From: Longimicrobiaceae bacterium
GTDB taxonomy: Bacteria > Gemmatimonadota > Gemmatimonadetes > Longimicrobiales > Longimicrobiaceae
Assembly (NCBI GenBank): GCA_036375715.1
Contig: DASVBS010000074.1
Span: 25,461-89,460 of the forward strand
DNA: 64,000 bases
Direction: 5' to 3'
Part shown: one piece after another, positions 46,929-53,930 of the stretch
Layout: each line of letters begins with the position of its first letter
How positions within the stretch are numbered: position 1 is the stretch's first letter
Notes under the pieces: generated by a model
Seen by the model: the letters and a program-made list of their open reading frames with translations, nothing else
The model's database searches: none
Told to the model about the DNA's origin: nothing
Made by a program: the position numbers and the translations under genes

Positions 46929-46952
46929 AAAAAGCGGAGCGACGGCTCCGCT
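46929..46952 (-). terminator. Intrinsic terminator inside the leader of the beta-helix gene
   Basis: On the minus strand the arms AGCGGAGC/GCTCCGCT (46945-46952 and 46933-46940) close a CGTC loop and run into five T residues (46933-46929). It lies 33 bases before the start codon of the gene at 46896 and about 160 bases after the aptamer-like RNA. Unless it is read through, it would stop expression of that gene, so it is a candidate expression platform. Confidence 0.7.
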
Positions 46953-47112
46953 GATCGTGAAGTCTGGTCCAGCGTGTCCTGATCATTGGAGGAATCGGTG
47001 CGTCGTGAAGCGCGACCCGACTTGGTCGCGCGTACCTCTGTTCTTCGGCGCACCGAGCCAACGAGCCCGGCGCGCTCAGCAGATGTCCCTAAACAGACGA
47101 GACATGTTTTAC

Positions 47113-47206
47113 GTTGCTGGGCGGCCGAGCTTGCCTGACGTGCGTGCTCCGTCAGTACCTCAACACTGCGCCTCCGGGCTTTTCCCGGATCCCACTTGAC
47201 AGCAAC
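47113..47206 (-). ncRNA. Divergent c-di-GMP-I-like (GEMM-like) aptamer
   Basis: This 94-nt element on the minus strand is closed by GTTGCTG (47206-47200) and CAGCAAC (47119-47113), the same P1 and the same total length as the two riboswitches at 50897-50990 and 51260-51353. The hairpin TCCGGG/CCCGGA, the GGCGCAGNG stretch, a CTGACG/CGTCAG helix and the 3' GGCCGCC are also in register. But the GCAAA segment is replaced by GGGAT, the GAAA tetraloop by AAAAG, and ATGNNAGCC by a different sequence. A 9-bp hairpin (47207-47228) abuts P1. It may be a variant riboswitch with another ligand or a decaying copy. Confidence 0.6.
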
Positions 47207-47259
47207 CGACTCGCCTCATGGCGAGTCGCGTGCCGTCTCGTCGGGTTTTCGTAAGTGGC

Positions 47260-47265
47260 TTTATA
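47260..47265 (-). promoter_or_regulatory. Possible -10 box for the beta-helix leader
   Basis: On the minus strand TATAAA (47265-47260) lies about 55 bases upstream of the aptamer-like RNA, in a locally AT-rich patch that is unusual for this window. The -35 region is unclear. The rest of the region up to the sulfotransferase start at 47532 holds no feature I can support. Confidence 0.35.
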
Positions 47266-47531
47266 GCAACTACTTATGATTTGACTGCGGATCGACGATG
47301 CGTCAGATGCCGTCGCAAAGTGAGAGAACCGGGGAGATCTGCAAGCCGATAAGATCGTGCCGGCGTGATGCAGATACTGTCCTCACATGTCACAGCACTG
47401 GCTGTCGGGGCCTTGACGGGTGGGTGGCGGTGAGGACCGATCGTTCCGCCACGCGAGGTGGGAGAGGCGGGAGCGTACTGGGTCGCATTCGACAAACGGG
47501 CCATGCCGATGGCCATAGAACGGGTTGAGCG

Positions 47532-48533
47532 ATGAATTGGACCAGCAACTCTTCCTCCACGGACGCGCCCTCGTCGGGGGGCGACCGCCCGCCGGGGGAG
47601 GTGCGGCCGGCGGACGACTCCCGCACGTTGCGGAGAGGAGCGATGGAGAAGGCCCCCAACTTCATGGTGGTGGGCGCGGCGAAGGCGGGAACGACTTCGC
47701 TGTATCACTATCTACAGCAGCACCCGGACGTCTTCATGCCCGTGGAGAAGGAGCCGCACCACTTCTCACAGGTACGTCCCGATCCGGCCAAGCGGGCGTT
47801 CTATAAGCACATTCCGGATCGTGCCACTTACCTCGCTCTCTTTTCAGGCGTCCGCGCGGAGCGGGCCATTGGCGAGGCCAGCACGTCGTATCTCTGGGAT
47901 GAGGAGACGCCGCGGCGGATCCGGGAGTTCAATCCCGCCACCCGCATCATCATCATGCTGCGGGAGCCGGTACAGAGGGCCTATTCACACTACCTCAACG
48001 ACGTCCGGGAGGGCTACGAGAAGCGGCCCTTCCTGACCGCGATCGAAGAGGATCTGCGGGCGGAGCGCAAGGGCTGGGGGGTTTCCAGCCTGTACGTGGA
48101 TCTCGGGCGCTATTGCGAGCAAGTGCGCCGCTACCTGGAGTTCTTTCCAGGACAGGTGCTCGTCCTGTTCTTCGAGGAGTTCATCCGCGATCCGCGGGCG
48201 GCGCTGCGGCAGACCTTCAGCTTCCTCGGGGTGGATCCCGAGTTCGCCGAGCAGGTCGAGCTCGAGATCCATAACCCCTACGCGGAGCCGACCTCCCTGG
48301 GCCGCGTGCTGCTCGGCAGCGGCATGGCGCGCACCGCGGCGCGGATCCTGGTGCCGCGAGGGGTCCGCGCCGCCGCGCGCGATAGGATGCTCAAGGTGAA
48401 GCCCAAGCCGAGCATGGATACGCGCGCGGGGGAGCTTCTCTCGCGCGTGTACGCCGGCGAAGCCGAATGCCTCGCCGAGTTGCTTGGCCGCCCGGTTCCC
48501 TGGTCCACTACCGCACCCGCCGCCCCTTCTTGA
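47532..48533 (+). CDS. Sulfotransferase (PAPS-dependent)
   Basis: A 333-residue cytosolic sulfotransferase. The 5'-phosphosulfate loop is MVVGAAKAGTTSLYHYL (residues about 45-61), and the 3'-phosphate motif is RIIIMLREPVQRAYSHY. EKEPHHFS and GEASTSYLW are blocks shared with heparan/NodH-type carbohydrate sulfotransferases. The first 37 residues are low-complexity. ATG 47643 (MEKAPNFMVVG) is an alternative start closer to the family beginning. It is divergent from the beta-helix gene at 46896 and shares the family with the gene at 51546-52442. Its position suggests O-sulfation of the exopolysaccharide. Confidence 0.88.
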   Translation: MNWTSNSSSTDAPSSGGDRPPGEVRPADDSRTLRRGAMEKAPNFMVVGAAKAGTTSLYHYLQQHPDVFMPVEKEPHHFSQVRPDPAKRAFYKHIPDRATYLALFSGVRAERAIGEASTSYLWDEETPRRIREFNPATRIIIMLREPVQRAYSHYLNDVREGYEKRPFLTAIEEDLRAERKGWGVSSLYVDLGRYCEQVRRYLEFFPGQVLVLFFEEFIRDPRAALRQTFSFLGVDPEFAEQVELEIHNPYAEPTSLGRVLLGSGMARTAARILVPRGVRAAARDRMLKVKPKPSMDTRAGELLSRVYAGEAECLAELLGRPVPWSTTAPAAPS

Positions 48534-48667
48534 GGTCCGGCCTCGCTCCCCCGGGCCGGCCTCCGCAAAGCGCAAGGTTGGGCCCTGGCGCCCTCTACAC
48601 ACCCGCATCACGGCTCGGCGGGCGTGGAGCAGCCTGGGGTTGAGGTTAGATACCCTAGGGCTAATGA

Positions 48668-48703
48668 GGCGCCAGAGCGGCTACTCAGAACCGCTCCGGC
48701 GCC
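48668..48703. terminator. Inverted repeat between convergent genes
   Basis: Arms GGCGCC-a-GAGCGG (48668-48680) and CCGCTC-c-GGCGCC (48691-48703) pair over 13 positions with one mismatch and a 10-base loop. It lies between the sulfotransferase (plus, stop 48533) and the beta-helix gene (minus, stop 48814), as expected of a bidirectional terminator, although no long T-run follows. Confidence 0.5.
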
Positions 48704-48813
48704 GATATGGATGCGGGACATCCCGCCGTGTTGACACCCCGATTGCAGGCTGCGACGCTCACACCCCCACTATACCTCCGCGGGGTTTCGCTCCGCACCA
48801 GCCCGCCGCAGCA

Positions 48814-50784
48814 TTACATCGGCGGGGTCACCGTCCCTACTCGCCCATTCTGCTCCCACCCCAGCTTGGAGCGCAGCTCGCTGACGCTGCGGAGCCACCC
48901 GGTCTGCTTCCAGTACGACATCTCGGGCACGGTTCCGGGATCGTAGGTGTTATAGTCCGCCATCAGGTTCATCTGTGCGGGGGTACGGGTTTTTATCCTA
49001 CTTCCACCGGGGTGGATGTTCGAGTCTCGCTGCCAACCCTTGAAGGCGTTTCGCGTGATGCGAACGTTGCCGAGGTCGTACCCCTCCTTCCGATATTCGT
49101 CAACCAGGTGAATCGAGCGGGCGTTGCGCACGAACAGGTTGTGATTGATGGTCACTCCGGTGCTGTTCGCCACGGTGACCCCGGAGACCGAGTTGCCCGC
49201 GAAGATGTTGTTCTCCACGAGACCCGGAGACTTGCTCACTTCGATGAACAGCCCGCGGCCGCTCTCCCCGTAGTTGTGGTGGAGGTAGCTGTTTCGCACC
49301 ACGTAATTCGTATTGTTCGTGTCGAACCAGATCCCCGGCCCGAAGTTCTCGTAGCTCTCCACGTTGTCGACCACCGCATCCGCCGTGTGGTAGAACTTCA
49401 TCACCTTCATGGCACCGTCTCCGTAGAGAGGGTCCGGGCGGGTGTGATTGCCGCGGATGATCACGTCGATGAGCCGCGGTCGCCTCAGCTTCCGCTGCCA
49501 GGTCTCCGCCGAGGCCGTAACCGCGAGCGTATGGTGATTCAGGAAGGTGCTGCGGACCACCGTCACCGAATCCCCTCGAATGTCCAGTCCGGAGTAGCCC
49601 GCGGCGTCGAAGAGGCACTCCTCGATCTTCCAACCCCGGATCGCGGCTACGGCCGCCCGGCGCTTTATGTCGGAGACCAAGGGCGCGTAGTTGCGGAAGA
49701 CCAGGCCGCGGAGGGTGACGTGAATGGCACCGTAGTTCTTCACCCCGCCGTAATACTCGGCCGGCGTGAAATTGTATGAGCCTCCGGTGAGCACCACCTT
49801 CCCTCGACCGGTCGCCTGGAATACGATGGGGCGGCCGGCGGTGCCGCCATTGCGCACGCGAACCGACTCCCGGTATGTCCCGGGGCGGATATTCACCACG
49901 TCGCCCGCCTTTGCGACCTGCGCAGCCTTGTTGATGGTGCGGAAGGGGGCGGAATACGTCCCTGGATTGCTGTCGCTGCCGTTGGGGTCTACGTAATACG
50001 TCCTGCCACCCGTCTTGGGCTGGAGCAGTGTGTACGTGACCTTGCCGTATCCTCGCGGGCGAATCCCCTCGACGATCGAGGAAAAGCCGCTCCCCGTCGA
50101 GACTGCGGTGGTGTACAGTTCCTGAGGACGGATGATCACCGTGTACATCTCGGCAGACCCGCTCCCCGCGCGGTTACTGCCGAGGGTGACCTTCCCGGCG
50201 GAGTAGGCCCGCACGTACAGGTCGTGCGTTTTCTTCTCCCGCTCTTTGGCAATCACCAGTCGCTCGCCCGTAGGCTTGAAGCCGCGTTCCGTCACCCACG
50301 CCGGCGGCTTGCCATTGTAGGCAATGTAGACGAGCGACTGTCGCTTCAGCTGGAAGGTCAGAAAGCTGCCGTTTCCGGAGACCGCCTGGTCCCCGTTGGC
50401 GGTGCGGATGAAAACCTGCCCTCGTACGAGGTCAGGCACACTTTGATAGGTATAGGTGCGATCGATATACGCGCGCTTCCCCCCACTGAGATAGCTTACC
50501 GCTATATACCGACGCCCCGAGGCAGCATGGATGTCGCTCAGCAGGTCGGCCGGGGCCACGGCCTCGTTCGCCTCGCCGGGTGTCAAGCTCGATTCGGCTT
50601 GAGGCGCGACCGGATCGTCCGTGCAACCGGTCACAGAGATCAGCAGGAGCGGGAGCACCAGCGAGAGCCTCCCGCCGAGGCGGCTCCAACGCGGACGCAA
50701 CCGGTCGCCGGTGCAGGCGCCAGCGACGGCCCGAGCGAGGACGCCGAGCGCACTACGAGTCAGGTTCCGATTCATCGTCCTCAT
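48814..50784 (-). CDS. Secreted lipoprotein: one copy of the shared domain plus right-handed beta-helix
   Basis: 656 residues from ATG 50784 (ATG 50775 is three codons later). It is a paralogue of the 44557-46896 protein with one copy of the roughly 140-residue domain (81-222), and then the beta-helix opening YYVDPNGSDSNPGTYSAP and APFRTINKAAQ. Much of the helix is nearly identical in pattern to the paralogue (GGSYNFTPAEYYGGVK, DIRGDSVTVVRSTFLNHHT, GPGIWFDTNNTNYVVRNSYL). There are two possible lipoboxes: GAC at Cys24 and VTGC at Cys54. A TTG at 50700 would start just before the second signal sequence. Its leader carries two tandem riboswitches, so it is the most clearly RNA-regulated gene here. 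Confidence 0.86.
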   Translation of the reverse strand: MRTMNRNLTRSALGVLARAVAGACTGDRLRPRWSRLGGRLSLVLPLLLISVTGCTDDPVAPQAESSLTPGEANEAVAPADLLSDIHAASGRRYIAVSYLSGGKRAYIDRTYTYQSVPDLVRGQVFIRTANGDQAVSGNGSFLTFQLKRQSLVYIAYNGKPPAWVTERGFKPTGERLVIAKEREKKTHDLYVRAYSAGKVTLGSNRAGSGSAEMYTVIIRPQELYTTAVSTGSGFSSIVEGIRPRGYGKVTYTLLQPKTGGRTYYVDPNGSDSNPGTYSAPFRTINKAAQVAKAGDVVNIRPGTYRESVRVRNGGTAGRPIVFQATGRGKVVLTGGSYNFTPAEYYGGVKNYGAIHVTLRGLVFRNYAPLVSDIKRRAAVAAIRGWKIEECLFDAAGYSGLDIRGDSVTVVRSTFLNHHTLAVTASAETWQRKLRRPRLIDVIIRGNHTRPDPLYGDGAMKVMKFYHTADAVVDNVESYENFGPGIWFDTNNTNYVVRNSYLHHNYGESGRGLFIEVSKSPGLVENNIFAGNSVSGVTVANSTGVTINHNLFVRNARSIHLVDEYRKEGYDLGNVRITRNAFKGWQRDSNIHPGGSRIKTRTPAQMNLMADYNTYDPGTVPEMSYWKQTGWLRSVSELRSKLGWEQNGRVGTVTPPM

Positions 50785-50849
50785 GAGTGTGTGGTTGTTG
50801 GATTGCGGTCCGGGGACACGCGCCCGTTTCCTCCGCGTGGCTGGGATCG

Positions 50850-50909
50850 AAAAAGGCCGCCAGCCGCGCTTTTCCACGCCAGAGGCGTGGATTGGCGTTG
50901 CTGGCGGCC
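50850..50909 (-). terminator. Terminator of the gene-proximal riboswitch
   Basis: The outer arms GGCCGCCAGC (50909-50900) and GCTGGCGGCC (50864-50855) pair perfectly and enclose an inner hairpin CCACGCC/GGCGTGG (50890-50884, 50880-50874). Five T residues follow (50854-50850). The 5' outer arm overlaps the 3' strand of aptamer helix P1, so folding of the aptamer and of the terminator should be mutually exclusive. The gene start is 66 bases downstream. Confidence 0.82.
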
Positions 50910-50990
50910 AGGCGAGCATGACGGAAGATTCCGCTGTAGCCCCTTGACTCTGCGTCGCCGCCTTTCGACGGCTTTGCTCTTGGCAGCAAC
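50897..50990 (-). ncRNA. c-di-GMP-I (GEMM) riboswitch aptamer, gene-proximal copy
   Basis: Minus-strand RNA closed by GTTGCTG/CAGCAAC. In order it shows AGAGCAAAGCC, a stem capped by a GAAA tetraloop (GCCGTC-GAAA-GGCGGC), GACGCAGAG, a second arm GGGGCTACAGCGG...CCGTCATGCTCGCC, and TGGCCGCC. These are the signature blocks of the GEMM-I class (GCAAA, GAAA loop, GACGCA, CTA...ATG..NGCC.GG..GCC). The position matching G20 of the Vibrio Vc2 RNA appears to be A. It lies 113 nt from its 3' end to the start codon of the beta-helix gene. Binding should favour antitermination, an ON switch. Confidence 0.85.
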
Positions 50991-51209
50991 GATCCCGTGT
51001 GGCGGGGCGGCCGCTATCGCGGCCTGCTCCCCCTGCCATTCAGGAGCATTCAGATCACCTCGTCAGAGCATTCACCGCCAATAGGCGGAGACGCCCCGCG
51101 GACGATCAGACCATCAACTTCTAGCCCGCGCTTGATTCGCGGCGGATCTTCTCGAAGCGCGGCCACGGCGTGGTCGACGCCGGTTCGCCTCGTGCCGCTG
51201 GTACATACG

Positions 51210-51272
51210 AAAATGGCCGCCAGCGCTCGGATTTTTCCGCCACATCGGCGGAAAAGTCCGTTGCCGGCGGCC
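51210..51272 (-). terminator. Terminator of the distal riboswitch
   Basis: The outer arms GGCCGCC (51272-51266) and GGCGGCC (51221-51215) enclose a long inner hairpin (51260-51247 with 51241-51228, 14 positions with one mismatch). ATTTT follows at 51214-51210. As in the proximal copy, the 5' arm overlaps the aptamer's 3' strand, so each aptamer has its own terminator. Confidence 0.78.
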
Positions 51273-51353
51273 AGGCTGGCATGGCGGTGGAAGCCGCTTT
51301 AGCCCCTCAGCTCTGCGCCACCGCCTTTCGGCGGTTTTGCTCTTGTCAGCAAC
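51260..51353 (-). ncRNA. c-di-GMP-I (GEMM) riboswitch aptamer, distal copy
   Basis: 94 nt, the same length as the proximal copy and 269 nt upstream of the proximal copy's 5' end. P1 is GTTGCTG/C(C)GGCAAC with one G-U pair. Then come AGAGCAAAACC, ACCGCC-GAAA-GGCGGT, GGCGCAGAG, GGGGCTAAAGCGG...CCGCCATGCCAGCC and TGGCCGCC. Differences from the proximal copy fall mostly in paired positions and keep the pairing (for example ACCGCC/GGCGGT against GCCGTC/GGCGGC), which supports a conserved structure. The block ATGCCAGCCTGG is an especially good match to the class. The position equivalent to Vc2 G20 again looks like A. Confidence 0.87.
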
Positions 51354-51373
51354 GATGGATTGTAAGCGATGCC

Positions 51374-51398
51374 AGCACGGGTCCAACACACCCGTGCT
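51374..51398 (-). other. 9-bp hairpin upstream of the tandem riboswitches
   Basis: The perfect arms AGCACGGGT/ACCCGTGCT (51374-51382, 51390-51398) have a 7-base loop, 20 bases upstream of the distal aptamer. No T-run follows on either strand. It could close the preceding sulfotransferase transcript or be part of the leader. Confidence 0.4.
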
Positions 51399-51496
51399 CG
51401 CCAGGAAGGCTATGCCAGCCTCCGAGTCGACCGACGCGCGCCCTCAGGCGAGAACGCGCCGGCGAGATCACTACATGGATGCGTCGAGGAAGTCCT

Positions 51497-51525
51497 AAAA
51501 TAATCCTTCGCGCATCCGAGCGCAA
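51497..51525 (-). promoter_or_regulatory. Possible sigma-70 promoter for the riboswitch transcript
   Basis: On the minus strand TTGCGC (51525-51520) and TATTTT (51502-51497) are separated by 17 bases. This places a start about 130 bases upstream of the distal aptamer and just after the sulfotransferase stop. The boxes are imperfect, but the AT-rich -10 stands out in this GC-rich window. Confidence 0.35.
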
Positions 51526-51545
51526 GGGTTATGTGAAGGACCGGC

Positions 51546-52442
51546 TCAGGCCTCGGCGCGCGCCACCGCTACCTGCGGAAGTGCGAGCCAGCTGCTGAGA
51601 TCGCGCTGCAGCAGCACGGAGAGCCGCTCCACGTCGTCGCGGAATCGCTCGACGAGCATCTCTCGAGTCTCCGGTCGCATTGGCGGAGGACGTCGAATGT
51701 TCAGCTTCGTCAGGTTCGCCCGCAAACGTCGCGCTTTTCCCGGAGCGAGCCGGCGAATGAGCTCCTTCCCAGGGAAACGCGCGTTCAGCAGGTGGCCGAG
51801 CGCATTCGAGCGGAACTCCCCGCTGCGATTGAACACGTCACGCGTCACCAGCTCGAGGTCCGTGGACAGCCCCAGGAAGGCGAGAATGTCCCTGCACAGC
51901 CCGGTCGCGTCGCGCACGAGGTCCTCGAAGAGGTAGATGCGCACCGCCTCCTCTCCGAACACCTCGAGGTATCTCTCGACCTGTGGACAGTACCTGCCGC
52001 TCTCCACGTAGTGGAAGCGAAAATTCTCCCCCGCCGCAATCCGCTCCGGCTCCGCCTCCAGCGCCTCCTCGAATCCGAGCGGCTCCACGAACTGGTTGCG
52101 ATTATACCAGTAGAACGAATATGCCCGCTCGATGGGATTCCGCAGCACCATCATGATCCTGGCATTCGGCTGCAACTGTCGAATGCGTCGCGGCGCGTTG
52201 ACCGAATAGAGGTAGGATGTGGAGAGGTCCCCTGCCAGCTGGTCGTCGCGGCATGCGGCGAAAAGGCGAAGGTACTCTTCGTCGTTTGCCAGCTTCGGAG
52301 CGTATCTGTGCTCGAAATCCGAAAAGTAATGCGGCTCCTTCATGTGGGGGACGAAGATCGCCGGATGCTGTGTCAGATAGTCGAACAGCGACGTCGTCCC
52401 TGCTTTCGCTGCACCCACAATGAAAAAGTCGGGAATCTTCAT
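51546..52442 (-). CDS. Sulfotransferase (PAPS-dependent), second copy
   Basis: A 298-residue cytosolic sulfotransferase. The PAPS loop is FFIVGAAKAGTTSLFDYL (residues 6-23), and the 3'-phosphate motif is NARIMMVLRNPIERAYSFYW. KEPHYFSDFE and GDLSTSYLYS align with the 47532-48533 protein, though overall similarity looks moderate. Start ATG 52442 is at the family's usual position. It follows the glycosyltransferase gene (stop 52515) by 72 bases on the same strand, so they may be one transcript. It is the second sulfation enzyme of the locus. No PAPS-synthesis gene is in the window. Confidence 0.9.
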   Translation of the reverse strand: MKIPDFFIVGAAKAGTTSLFDYLTQHPAIFVPHMKEPHYFSDFEHRYAPKLANDEEYLRLFAACRDDQLAGDLSTSYLYSVNAPRRIRQLQPNARIMMVLRNPIERAYSFYWYNRNQFVEPLGFEEALEAEPERIAAGENFRFHYVESGRYCPQVERYLEVFGEEAVRIYLFEDLVRDATGLCRDILAFLGLSTDLELVTRDVFNRSGEFRSNALGHLLNARFPGKELIRRLAPGKARRLRANLTKLNIRRPPPMRPETREMLVERFRDDVERLSVLLQRDLSSWLALPQVAVARAEA

Positions 52443-52514
52443 GGAGCACGAATCTGCTCTGGCCGCCGATCGTCACCTTCGGGGCGATACGGGCGGCCGG
52501 TTTCCAAGTCCAGA

Positions 52515-53720
52515 TCAGCCGGCCTGGGCGGCGGGCGCACGCTCCGGAACGGTCGCCCCGGCAGGTCGCCGTTTGAGCGCCGCATCATAGACCGCCATCA
52601 ACCTGTGGTAGTTCGTCTCCGCCGTATACCGGTTCAGGTACTCCTGGCGGGCTCGCCTTCCCATCTCCTCCATCTCTGCAGCATGGTCACGCGCCCACGC
52701 CACCGCGGCCAGCAGGTCCGTCGGCCTACCGGCATCGAAGTGCAGGCCGGTCTCCCGATCTCGCACCAGCTCGGCTGCTGCCCCTAGCCGGGCGGCGATC
52801 ACCGGTGCCCCCGTGGCGAACGCCTCCAGGATCGTGAGCCCGAATGCCTCGTACCACTCCGAGGGGAAGACCAGGAAGCGGGCTTCCTGCATCAGCCGCG
52901 TGACTTCCTCGCGCGACCGACGCCCCAGCCATTCTACGCCCGGGATTTCGGCGCCGAAGAGCGAAGCGAGCGGTCCATCCCCAACGACCTTGAGAGGCAC
53001 GCCCGGGCTCCCCGTAGACCATGCCTCCAGCAGCGTACGCACCCCCTTTTCCTCGACCAGTCGGCCGACGTACAGCGCGAAGTCGCCCCGGTGCTGCCCC
53101 ACGCCCGGGTCGACCACGAGGAAGTGTGGCTTGACCGCGATCCGCTCCGCCGGCAGTCCCCCCTGCACGAATTTGTCTCGCAGGAACTCGGTGGGGGCGA
53201 TGTACATGTCCACCGCGCGGTTCCAGGTGCCGATCGCGCGGTGGACGGTGTTGTGCGCTACCACGCCCAGCGACGCGGTGATGCTCCCGCGGTAGCAGGC
53301 GTGCCTCACCGCCGGCCATGGAACCGCCTTCCCCAGGCACGCTTCACACACCTTCCCCTCACGGTAGAAGGTGGTTCCCGGGCAGAGCAGCCGGAAATTG
53401 TGCAGGGTGTGTACGACGGCAGCCCCCTCGGACCGAGCGGCGTAGTAGGCGGCCGGGGAGACGAGCGGGAAAGTGTTGTGGAAATGGACGACCTGTGGGC
53501 GTTGCGACCGGCAGAGGGCGCGCAGCTGGTCGGCGGCCTCGCCATTCCACAGGGTTTTCCGCGCAAGCGTGGCGGAGCTCAGGCCGACGATGGCGTCGTT
53601 GTGGACGGTGAAGTGCGACACCGTATGGCCCCGCTCGCGGAGCAGATCGGTCTCTGCCGCGAAGACCTGGTCCTCGCCGCCGGGCTGCTGGTAGAAGTTG
53701 TGAACGATCAGTACACGCAT
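52515..53720 (-). CDS. Glycosyltransferase family 4 (GT-B)
   Basis: A 401-residue GT-B glycosyltransferase. The N-terminal acceptor domain starts MRVLIVHNFYQQPGGEDQVF with the G-G loop, and HFHNTFPLVSPAAYYAA is typical of GT4. The donor domain has FALYVGRLVEEKGVRTLLEA, PLKVVGDGPL, WLGRRSREEVTRLMQEARFLVFPSEWYEAFGLTILEAFATGAPV with the E-x7-E motif. A Cys-rich stretch near 135-155 (CPGTTFYREGKVCEACLGK) is seen in several members that act on O-antigen type sugars. The sugar is unknown. It should extend the exopolysaccharide repeat unit. Confidence 0.92.
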   Translation of the reverse strand: MRVLIVHNFYQQPGGEDQVFAAETDLLRERGHTVSHFTVHNDAIVGLSSATLARKTLWNGEAADQLRALCRSQRPQVVHFHNTFPLVSPAAYYAARSEGAAVVHTLHNFRLLCPGTTFYREGKVCEACLGKAVPWPAVRHACYRGSITASLGVVAHNTVHRAIGTWNRAVDMYIAPTEFLRDKFVQGGLPAERIAVKPHFLVVDPGVGQHRGDFALYVGRLVEEKGVRTLLEAWSTGSPGVPLKVVGDGPLASLFGAEIPGVEWLGRRSREEVTRLMQEARFLVFPSEWYEAFGLTILEAFATGAPVIAARLGAAAELVRDRETGLHFDAGRPTDLLAAVAWARDHAAEMEEMGRRARQEYLNRYTAETNYHRLMAVYDAALKRRPAGATVPERAPAAQAG

Positions 53721-53774
53721 TGCTGCCGGCCGTCCGGTGATCGCTGAGCCCGCTATGGGTTGCAGACGACCGAA

Positions 53775-53832
53775 GCCGCCGGCGGGTCACTTTCCCGACG
53801 GGAAACCCCGACGAGATTAACCCACCGGCGGC
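53775..53832. other. Nested inverted repeat between glycosyltransferase and PKD/RCC1 gene
   Basis: The outer arms GCCGCCGG-c-GGGT and ACCC-a-CCGGCGGC (53775-53787, 53820-53832) enclose an inner hairpin TTTCCC/GGGAAA (53791-53796, 53800-53805). On the minus strand it lies downstream of the gene at 53931 and in the leader of the glycosyltransferase gene. There is no T-run, so it is either a weak terminator or a leader structure. Confidence 0.4.
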
Positions 53833-53930
53833 GCGAACTGACCTTAATCGCCCGCTCTAAGAGCCCGCAGCTCGGTTGCCTCGGGGGACGCTGGCCAGTG
53901 TGCGCAGGCTCCGTTCCCCGCGCCGGCAAT

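Noticed and set aside
46897..47061. Upstream extension of the 44557 gene from a TTG at 47061
   Set aside because: It would place a cytosolic, Arg-rich stretch before a good signal peptide and would read through an intrinsic terminator. ATG 46896 is better.
44467..47199. A 910-residue plus-strand frame antisense to the beta-helix gene
   Set aside because: The minus-strand product has a signal peptide, duplicated domain and beta-helix. The plus-strand frame is a shadow. A similar shadow lies antisense to the 48814 gene.
47100..47290. Calling the 47113-47206 RNA a standard c-di-GMP riboswitch
   Set aside because: P1 and length match the tandem pair, but the GCAAA block and GAAA loop are absent, so only a divergent aptamer-like call is justified.
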